From positions 1 through 51,911 of the forward strand of contig JADHSV010000025.1 in assembly GCA_016776725.1 (NCBI GenBank): DNA of 51,911 nucleotides, in the 5' to 3' direction. Numbering within the stretch: the stretch's first letter is position 1; each line of letters begins with the position of its first letter. The DNA is from Rhodospirillales bacterium. Its GTDB lineage: Bacteria; Pseudomonadota; Alphaproteobacteria; Rhodospirillales; Shumkoniaceae. A program made the position numbers and the translations under genes. Shown piece after piece: positions 39,078 to 45,730 of this stretch. The notes under the pieces were generated by a model. The model saw nothing but the letters and a program-made list of their open reading frames with translations. It was not told the origin of the DNA and made no database searches.

Positions 39078-40141
39078 TCCGCCTTGTTCCCCGCCGCCAG
39101 CGCTCGCGCGCCATGGTTTGGGGCGCGCCGTTGCTGGCCGTCGCGCTGACCCTGATTACCGGCGGGCTGACGTTCGCCATCATGGGCAAGCCCATGGGGG
39201 CGGCGCTGTTCACCTTCTTTGTGCAACCCCTGACCAGCGTCTACGGTGTGAGCGAACTGATCGTCAAGGCCTCGCCCCTGGTTCTCATCGGCATCGGCCT
39301 GTCGCTGGGATTTCGCGCCAATGTCTGGAATATCGGGGCCGAGGGCCAATACACCTTTGGCGCCATTCTGGGCGGCGGCATCGCCATTTTCTTTCATGAC
39401 AGCACCAGCCCGTTTTTGCTGCCCGCCATGCTCATTGCAGGCGCTGTCGGCGGTATGGCCTGGGCGGCCATTCCCGCCTTTTTGCGAACACGCTTCAACG
39501 CCAACGAAATTCTGGTCAGCCTGATGCTGACCTACGTTGCCGTGCTGCTGCTCAGTTATCTGGTGCATGGGCCGTGGCGCGACCCGGACGGATATAACTT
39601 CCCCGAATCGCGGCTGTTCCCGGAGGCCGGAACCATGCCCGTTCTGATCGAGGGAACCCGCGTTCATATGGGCGTGTTTTTCGCGCTGATCGCCGTGGGC
39701 GTGGCCTTGCTGCTGGGCAAGGGACTGACCGGGTTCAAGTTGAAGTTGGTGGGCCTGGCCCCCGAAGCGGCCCGCTTCGCCGGTTTTTCCGAAACCCGGA
39801 TCATCTGGTTTGCCCTGCTGGCCGGCGGCGGTCTTGCCGGGCTGGCGGGCGTTATCGAAGTGGCCGGACCCATCGGCCAGCTGATCCCGACCATATCGCC
39901 GGGCTATGGGTTCACCGCCATCATCGTGGCCTTCCTGGGCCGTCTTCATCCCGTTGGCGTGCTGCTGGCCGGTCTGGTCATGGCGCTGACGTACCTGGGC
40001 GGCGAGACGGCGCAAATCGAAATCGGGGTTCCGGCGGCCGTTACCGGGCTGTTCCAGGGGTTCTTGCTGTTCTATCTCTTGGCCTGCGACGTCCTGATCC
40101 GCTATCGCGTCCACATTCTAATCGGAAAGGCGGCGCGATGA
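39074..40141 (+). CDS. ABC importer permease (YufP/NupP-like)
   Basis: A 355-residue permease of the nucleoside/branched-chain type. Landmarks: LGFRANVWNIGAEGQYTFGA and, in the cytoplasmic coupling region, LKLVGLAPEAARFAGFSETR. About ten hydrophobic segments. The start at 39074 is set by the ATGA overlap with the ATPase gene; a longer frame reaching 38921 lies inside that gene and has no membrane character. Overlaps the second permease by ATGA (40138-40141). Confidence 0.92.
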   Translation: MIRLVPRRQRSRAMVWGAPLLAVALTLITGGLTFAIMGKPMGAALFTFFVQPLTSVYGVSELIVKASPLVLIGIGLSLGFRANVWNIGAEGQYTFGAILGGGIAIFFHDSTSPFLLPAMLIAGAVGGMAWAAIPAFLRTRFNANEILVSLMLTYVAVLLLSYLVHGPWRDPDGYNFPESRLFPEAGTMPVLIEGTRVHMGVFFALIAVGVALLLGKGLTGFKLKLVGLAPEAARFAGFSETRIIWFALLAGGGLAGLAGVIEVAGPIGQLIPTISPGYGFTAIIVAFLGRLHPVGVLLAGLVMALTYLGGETAQIEIGVPAAVTGLFQGFLLFYLLACDVLIRYRVHILIGKAAR

Positions 40142-41067
40142 GCGGGTTCGAGCATCTGACACCATTGATTCTGACCGTGATTACGGCGTCCACGCCATTG
40201 TTGTTCGCCGCCGCCGGGGAACTGGTGACGGAACGCTCGGGCGTTCTGAACCTGGGGGTCGAGGGGTTGATGGTGACCGGCGCGCTGGCCGCCTTCGCAG
40301 GCACATATGTTTCGGGAAGCGCCATCATCGGCGTGCTGTGCGGGGCCCTGGCGGGCGTGCTTATGGCCCTGGTTTTCGCGGCGCTGACGCTGAGCCTGCT
40401 GGCCAATCAGGTGGCGACGGGCCTGGCCCTGACCATTTTCGGCCTGGGGCTGACGTCGCTTCTGGGTTCGGGTTTCATCGGCGTGACCGTCGAAAACCTT
40501 CCGAAGCTATACATTCCGGGCCTTAGCGAAATACCGGTTCTCGGACCGATCGTGTTTGGCCAGGACGCCATGGTTTATCTGTCGTTCGCCTGCGTCGGCG
40601 GTATCGGCTGGGTGCTTGCCAGAACCCGCGTCGGCCTGATTTTGCGGGCTGTTGGGGCGTCCCATGATTCGGCCCATGCCCTGGGCTATCCGGTTATTCG
40701 TATCCGCTATATGGCGACCATGTTCGGCGGCGCCATGGGCGGCATTGCGGGATCGTACCTGTCCTTGGTCTACACACCCATGTGGGCGGAAAACCTGACT
40801 GCGGGGCGCGGCTGGATCGCCCTGGCGCTGGTGGTCTTTTCCACGTGGCGGCCGGGCAGGCTGGTGGTGGGCGCCTATCTGTTCGGCGCGATCACGGTCA
40901 TTCAGCTGCATGCGCAGGGCCTGGGCGTGGCCGTGCCGTCGCAGTTCCTGTCCATGACGCCCTATCTGGTGACGATTATGGTTCTGGTCGTGATTTCCCG
41001 CGACCGCTTGAAAATTCAACTCAACGCGCCGGCCTGTCTGGGCCGGAGCTTCCATCCCGCGCAATAG
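40138..41067 (+). CDS. ABC importer permease (YufQ/NupQ-like)
   Basis: A 309-residue second permease, forming a heterodimer with the previous one. Landmarks: AAAGELVTERSGVLNLGVEG near the N-terminus, VATGLALTIFGLG, and the cytoplasmic loop LRAVGASHDSAHALGYPVIR that contacts the ATPase. Translationally coupled to the upstream permease. It precedes the binding-protein gene by 42 bases. Confidence 0.92.
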   Translation: MSGFEHLTPLILTVITASTPLLFAAAGELVTERSGVLNLGVEGLMVTGALAAFAGTYVSGSAIIGVLCGALAGVLMALVFAALTLSLLANQVATGLALTIFGLGLTSLLGSGFIGVTVENLPKLYIPGLSEIPVLGPIVFGQDAMVYLSFACVGGIGWVLARTRVGLILRAVGASHDSAHALGYPVIRIRYMATMFGGAMGGIAGSYLSLVYTPMWAENLTAGRGWIALALVVFSTWRPGRLVVGAYLFGAITVIQLHAQGLGVAVPSQFLSMTPYLVTIMVLVVISRDRLKIQLNAPACLGRSFHPAQ

Positions 41068-41109
41068 CGGTTGCGCGGTTAAATCAGAAGCGCAGTAAGG
41101 AGAGAAACG

Positions 41110-42183
41110 ATGCTACGTTCCACGTTGAAAACTCTGGCACTCGCTGCCATCGGCGGCGCCATGTTAAGCGTTTCCGCCCAGGCCGAACCGACCAAGGTCG
41201 GCTTCATCTACGTCGGCCCCATTAGCGATCACGGCTGGTCCTTCCGCCATGACGTCGGCCGTCTGGCCATCGAGAAAGAGCTGGGCGACAAGGTCAAGAC
41301 CAGCTACGTCGAAAGCGTCAGCGAAGGCCCCGACGCTGAACGCGTCATCAGCCAGCTGGCGTCGTCGGGTCACAAACTGATCTTCACCACCTCGTTCGGC
41401 TACATGAACCCGACCCTGAAAGTCGCCAAGCGTTTCCCGGGCGTTAAGTTCGAACACGCCACCGGTTACAAGCAGGCCGCCAACGTTGCCACCTATTCGG
41501 CGCGTTTTTATGAAGGCCGTTATGTGATCGGCGCCATTGCCGGCAAGATGACCAAATCCAACGTCATCGGTTACGTCGGCGCCTATCCGATCCCGGAAGT
41601 CGTGCGCGGCATTAACGCCTTCTTGCTGGGCGCGCGTTCGGTCAACCCGAAGGTCTCCGTCAAGGTGGTCTGGGTCAACAGCTGGTACGACCCCGGCAAG
41701 GAAGCCGATGCGGCCAAGGCTCTGATCGACCAGGGCGTCGACGTTCTGGCCCAGCATACCGATTCGCCCGCTCCGCTTCAGGTTGCCGAACAGCGCGGCA
41801 TCGTCGGTTTCGGTCAGGCTTCCGATAACATCGCGTTCGCGCCCAAGGCCCAGTTGACGGCGATCATCGATAACTGGGACAAGTACTACGTCGAACGCGC
41901 CAAGGCGGTTATCGACGGCTCCTGGAAGAAAGGCGACGTGTGGGGCGGCCTGAAATCGACCATGGTATCGATGGCTCCCTACACCAACCTGCCGGCCGAC
42001 GTGAAGGCGATGGCGCAGAAGGTGGAAGCCGACATCATCGCCGGCAAGGTCCACCCGTTCGCAGGCCCCATCAAGGATCAGTCCGGCGCGCTTAAAGCCA
42101 AAGCCGGCGAAACGCTGGATGACGGCACGCTGCTGGGCATGAACTGGTACGTCGAAGGCGTCGAAGGCAAACTGCCGCAGTAA
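41110..42183 (+). CDS. BMP family ABC importer substrate-binding protein
   Basis: A 357-residue periplasmic binding protein of the basic membrane protein (BMP/Med/BmpA) family, which in studied cases binds nucleosides or related purines. It has a signal peptide ending AQA (about residue 25) with no lipobox, unlike many BmpA lipoproteins. Family features are KVGFIYVGPISDHGWSF, the loop IFTTSFGYMNPTLKVAKRFP, and VWVNSWYDPGKEADAAKALI. Strong ribosome site AAGGAGAG. It is the last gene of the importer operon, before a shared terminator. The precise ligand is unknown. Confidence 0.92.
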   Translation: MLRSTLKTLALAAIGGAMLSVSAQAEPTKVGFIYVGPISDHGWSFRHDVGRLAIEKELGDKVKTSYVESVSEGPDAERVISQLASSGHKLIFTTSFGYMNPTLKVAKRFPGVKFEHATGYKQAANVATYSARFYEGRYVIGAIAGKMTKSNVIGYVGAYPIPEVVRGINAFLLGARSVNPKVSVKVVWVNSWYDPGKEADAAKALIDQGVDVLAQHTDSPAPLQVAEQRGIVGFGQASDNIAFAPKAQLTAIIDNWDKYYVERAKAVIDGSWKKGDVWGGLKSTMVSMAPYTNLPADVKAMAQKVEADIIAGKVHPFAGPIKDQSGALKAKAGETLDDGTLLGMNWYVEGVEGKLPQ

Positions 42184-42212
42184 ACAAGACGTTTCGACAC
42201 GCCAAAAAACGC

Positions 42213-42246
42213 AAAACCCCCGTCCGGTCCGCCGGGCGGGGGTTTT
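42213..42246. terminator. Bidirectional terminator between ABC importer and cyclase genes
   Basis: Arms AAAACCCCCG (42213-42222) and CGGGGGTTTT (42237-42246), perfect, with a T-run on each strand; it lies between convergent genes. Confidence 0.92.
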
Positions 42247-42263
42247 CATTGGCTAAAACAGGG

Positions 42264-44222
42264 TCATTTGGATTGGGCGACGAACACGCCGTCCCAATCT
42301 TGGGCGGGGGGTGTCGTTTCGTAACGTTCCATGCGCGTCTCGTACAGGTCGTACACGCGGGCCAGACCTAAATCGCCGCAAAGGGCGCGGCATTCGGCCA
42401 ATTTCGAGCGGGCCATTGGCCATTCCCGCCCTCGGTAGGCCGCCATCATTTCGTGGTGGGAGGCGCGCAAGGTCTGGAACCCTTCATCGCCGGCCACGCT
42501 TTCATCGCCCAGCAGGGCGAATATGCGGGTCGCCCGCTTTCTTCCCTTCACCTGAATAAGATCGATATCCAGCGTTGCCAGTTCGGCCACGGCGCTTTGC
42601 GTGTTTTCGCCGATGATGACATCGACGCCGTGGGTCTTGCATAACCCTTCCAGGCGTGAGGCCAGATTTACCTCGTCGCCGAGAACCGTGTAGTCGAAGC
42701 GCCGACGCGATCCCATGTTGCCGACGATCACGTCCCCGGTGTTGATTCCAATGCCGATGCGTAGGCGGGTGTGGGCGCGCCCTTCGTTCTCCGCCTCGGC
42801 CGATAGGCGCTGGTTCAGGCGAAGCATTTCGTCTTGCATGGCCAGGGCGGTCAGGCAGGCGTTGCGGGCATGGGCGGCATCGTCCAATGGCGCGTTCCAA
42901 AACGCCATTATGCAATCACCCATGTACTTATCGACCGTACCATTTCGATCCATGATCACATCGGTAAGCGGGGTCATCAGGTTGGTGACCAGCCGGGTCA
43001 GGCCTTCGGCGTCGAACTGTTCGGATATAGCGGTGAAGTCGCGAACGTCACCGAACATCACACTCATGTTGCGTGTTTCGCCACCCAGTTTAAGCGCCTG
43101 CGGGTTGGCGATCAGCTGCCCGACCACCTGGGGTGAAAGGTATTGGGCGAAGGATTTGCGGATAAGGCCTTTTTCCAAGCGTTGGCGCCGACCGAAATGG
43201 ATCTCGCTCAGCCACATGGAAAAAATAACGCTGAGGGTGGGGATCACCAGGGGAAGGATAGTCAGGTTCCAGCGGAAAGCCACAAAGCAGCCGACCCACA
43301 GCGCCACCACAAAGCAGCCGACCATGGTAATTCGCACAAGGATGCTGCTGGCCAGGAACGACAACCCCACCGCCAGCAGCGTAAAGGCGAACACGAGGCT
43401 GGCGTTACCCCACCATCCCAGTCTTATGAACTGGCGGCCATCCAGGATTTGCGCCAGGGCATGGGCATGGATAAATACGCCCGGCATTTCCCGCACTTCG
43501 CGCTCGCCAATTCCGGTGGCGAACGGTGTTCGGTGCAAATCGGTCAGCGTCAGGTCGGCCCCGATGAAGGCGATTTTGCCGGCGAACAAGCGGTCAGGCG
43601 CGATATCGACGGCGTGAGCGGGAACCGTGCGAAAGGGTCGATTGCCCTCGCGGGCAGGCCCACGCCAGGAAATCGGTGTTTCGTCGGCCGGAACGGGAAA
43701 TCCCAGTTTTTCCGCCATTCTGGGGGTGATACCTCGAAGAAAGCCCGCGCCGGGTTCCTCGCGGCCCGCAAATATCGTTCGCACGGTGCCGTCGAAAGGG
43801 TCTTTTGCGAGATTTGCGAAGCCGCGCAGATCGGGGGCGATCACGGCGCGTAAATATTCCACCTGCTGTGCGTCCAGCCCCTCCTTCGATCCGGCATAGG
43901 CGACAACCAGCGGAATTTGGGCCCCGATTTCATCCAGCGTACGAATAAGTTCGCGGTCCTTGGCCCGTTCGGTCGGTTGATCCAGCAGGAAATCGAGGAC
44001 AATGGCGCGGACGCCCTTGGCGTGCAGTGTTTGAAGAACGCTGCTCAGGAAATGCCGGTCGATGGGAGAGCGGTAGGCGAAACGTTTGAGGGTGTCTTCG
44101 GTAACCGCGACCACGACAATTTCGCCGGGCTTGTCCTGCCGGGGCAACAGATTGGCGACACGGAAATCCTCGACCCACGCCCCCATCAGCGACAAAAACG
44201 GAAAAGTCTTCACCGCCGTCAC
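42264..44222 (-). CDS. CHASE2-domain adenylate cyclase
   Basis: A membrane class III cyclase. From the GTG at 44222 it has 652 residues: an extracytoplasmic CHASE2 sensor (about 20-260), three hydrophobic segments (about 270-345) and a cyclase domain (about 375-560) with both metal Asp (FGDVRDF, YMGDCIMAF), the Lys of DKYMGD and the Asp of FDYTVLGD that favour ATP over GTP, and NLASRLEGL. Activity as an adenylate cyclase is therefore expected. The coordinates use the only standard start codon. However, the same frame continues upstream without interruption to the stop of the FecR-like gene (44313-44315) and there encodes a basic-then-hydrophobic segment (RKRLLALTAFLAITLLSTLIS), the expected first membrane helix. 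A TAAGGGA ribosome site sits eight bases before an ATC at 44300-44298. Initiation at that ATC, or a sequence error there, would give 678 residues. Confidence 0.9.
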   Translation of the reverse strand: MTAVKTFPFLSLMGAWVEDFRVANLLPRQDKPGEIVVVAVTEDTLKRFAYRSPIDRHFLSSVLQTLHAKGVRAIVLDFLLDQPTERAKDRELIRTLDEIGAQIPLVVAYAGSKEGLDAQQVEYLRAVIAPDLRGFANLAKDPFDGTVRTIFAGREEPGAGFLRGITPRMAEKLGFPVPADETPISWRGPAREGNRPFRTVPAHAVDIAPDRLFAGKIAFIGADLTLTDLHRTPFATGIGEREVREMPGVFIHAHALAQILDGRQFIRLGWWGNASLVFAFTLLAVGLSFLASSILVRITMVGCFVVALWVGCFVAFRWNLTILPLVIPTLSVIFSMWLSEIHFGRRQRLEKGLIRKSFAQYLSPQVVGQLIANPQALKLGGETRNMSVMFGDVRDFTAISEQFDAEGLTRLVTNLMTPLTDVIMDRNGTVDKYMGDCIMAFWNAPLDDAAHARNACLTALAMQDEMLRLNQRLSAEAENEGRAHTRLRIGIGINTGDVIVGNMGSRRRFDYTVLGDEVNLASRLEGLCKTHGVDVIIGENTQSAVAELATLDIDLIQVKGRKRATRIFALLGDESVAGDEGFQTLRASHHEMMAAYRGREWPMARSKLAECRALCGDLGLARVYDLYETRMERYETTPPAQDWDGVFVAQSK

Positions 44223-44312
44223 TGAAATCAGTGTGGATAGCAGCGTAATCGCCAGAAATGCCGTTAGGGCAAGAAGCCTTTTTCGTGTGGTCGCGCCGAT
44301 CGCCGGATTCCC

Positions 44313-45053
44313 TTAAGCTGGATCGTTCGATACCAGCATACGCGCCTGCTCAATACAGTCGACCCCAATCATCCATGCGGCCATCGCATTTTTGGAAGGC
44401 ACGCTCGCCGGAACTTCGCGGAAGGTTATCAGGGTATCCTTGTCATCAACGGTAAACCAGATCTTGGCGTTATCCTTCACGGGTACGCCCGCAGGCAACC
44501 GCATGGTTTGGGTGCCGTCCGGCCAACGGCTTAGCGTATTCCACGTTTCGTCAAGGCTGGTCAGGGAAATCTCATCGAACGTCTGGCTTGCGGGGCGCCA
44601 CAGTTCGATGTCATCGGCGCTTCGGTAACACCACGCGCCAGCCCTGGTCGTATCAACCAACCATGGCTGGGGGCTCGCCGCGGCATCCGCCGTCTTGCCA
44701 AAGTCCGCGGTGCGGGCGACGCCCAGAGCGGTCGTTGTTTTGTTTCGCGGGCTCATTAGCCCCTTCAGCGCTGCAAAAACCCCCTCGCCATCCTGTTTCA
44801 GGTTGGCGGCGGCGGCGCCATCGTAACGTCCGGCCACGGTAAACATGGTGCCGTCCGTTGAAATCAATGTAATCTTCTGTCCGGCTTCCAGGTGCAGGAT
44901 ATGATCGCTGTCTATAACCTGACCCGATTGCAAGGAAAGGCCCTCGGCTGCAAACACCACCAACTCGGAAGCCTGCGCCTGGGTCAGGCAAAGAAACACC
45001 GCGGGCAATATCAGCCCCGTCAGGGTGTTTCGTGCGATATCGCGGATGCTCAT
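44313..45053 (-). CDS. FecR-like periplasmic protein upstream of the cyclase
   Basis: A 246-residue exported protein: signal peptide (MSIRDIARNTLTGLILPAVF, cleavage after QAQA) followed by a FecR-like beta-rich N-terminal domain (VVFAAEGLSLQSGQVIDSD, then ITLISTDGTMFTVAGRYDG) and a second domain with a Trp/Cys-containing strand pattern (LVDTTRAGAWCYRSADDIEL). Small FecR-like proteins next to CHASE2 cyclases recur in alphaproteobacteria, so it may present a signal to the CHASE2 sensor; this is inference. It is the first gene of the cyclase operon, with its stop codon part of the cyclase ribosome site. Confidence 0.75.
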   Translation of the reverse strand: MSIRDIARNTLTGLILPAVFLCLTQAQASELVVFAAEGLSLQSGQVIDSDHILHLEAGQKITLISTDGTMFTVAGRYDGAAAANLKQDGEGVFAALKGLMSPRNKTTTALGVARTADFGKTADAAASPQPWLVDTTRAGAWCYRSADDIELWRPASQTFDEISLTSLDETWNTLSRWPDGTQTMRLPAGVPVKDNAKIWFTVDDKDTLITFREVPASVPSKNAMAAWMIGVDCIEQARMLVSNDPA

Positions 45054-45111
45054 TTCCTGCTCCGAAGCCTAAACCAAGCGTTTACATCATCAACATTTCA
45101 GCTAAATTGCC

Positions 45112-45161
45112 GAGCGGGATTATACGTGATGGTATCGCCTGATACTGTGACAGGCGTCACA
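45112..45161 (-). promoter_or_regulatory. CRP-type class II promoter of the FecR-cyclase operon
   Basis: TGTGA (45146-45150), six bases, TCACA (45157-45161): a perfect CRP-type pair. On the minus strand a perfect TATAAT lies at 45124-45119. This predicts a start at 45112 with the CRP site centred at -41.5, exactly the class II activator geometry. The same site ends 26 bases before the divergent TRAP gene start (45188), where a bound protein would more likely block transcription or sit at the promoter. Confidence 0.65.
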
Positions 45162-45187
45162 AACAGGGCGAAATCAAGGAAGTATTG

Positions 45188-45730
45188 GTGAAGATCGTCG
45201 GGCAGATGGTTGGGGCGTTGGATGGGCTGAACGAACGAGTCGGCCGCGCGGTTGCGTGGCTTGTATTGTTGATGGCGCTCAACGTCTTCATCGTGTTTTT
45301 TCTGCGCCATGTTTTCGCCGTTGAACTCGCGTGGTTGCGCGAATCCTATGCCTGGATGCATGGCATCATATTTATGGCCGGCGCGGGTTACACCGTTCTC
45401 AATAACGGTTTTCTGCGTGTCGACATTATTTATCGAAAAAAGGATGCCCGCCAGCGGGCGGTGGCCGATCTGACGGGCGCGTTGGCGTTTCTGGCGCCGT
45501 TCGCAATCACGGTGGCATGGCTTAGCTGGCCCTACGTGGCGGAGGCCTGGACGCGCCTTGACGGGGCGGGCGAGATTGGCGGACTGCCGGGGGTGTTTCT
45601 TCTCAAGTCGGTAATTTTGGTGTTTTGCCTGCTGATCGGGTTGCAGGGCGCCGCTCTTGTCGGGCGTTCGATCATGGTTTTGCGTGATCAGCAGGATGAA
45701 CCCGTGGCCGAGGGGCCCGGCGGCAAATGA
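45188..45730 (+). CDS. dctQ: TRAP transporter small permease, DctQ family
   Basis: A 180-residue protein with four hydrophobic segments and the DctQ amphipathic motif (AWLRESYAWMHG), followed by FLRVDIIYRKKDARQRAVADL between segments, typical of the subfamily. The start is GTG at 45188 after AAGGAAG (an adjacent TTG at 45185 is equally placed). It overlaps the caspase-DctM fusion gene by ATGA (45727-45730), so the two are made together. No DctP binding protein is encoded nearby, which is unusual for a TRAP pair. Confidence 0.87.
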   Translation: MKIVGQMVGALDGLNERVGRAVAWLVLLMALNVFIVFFLRHVFAVELAWLRESYAWMHGIIFMAGAGYTVLNNGFLRVDIIYRKKDARQRAVADLTGALAFLAPFAITVAWLSWPYVAEAWTRLDGAGEIGGLPGVFLLKSVILVFCLLIGLQGAALVGRSIMVLRDQQDEPVAEGPGGK

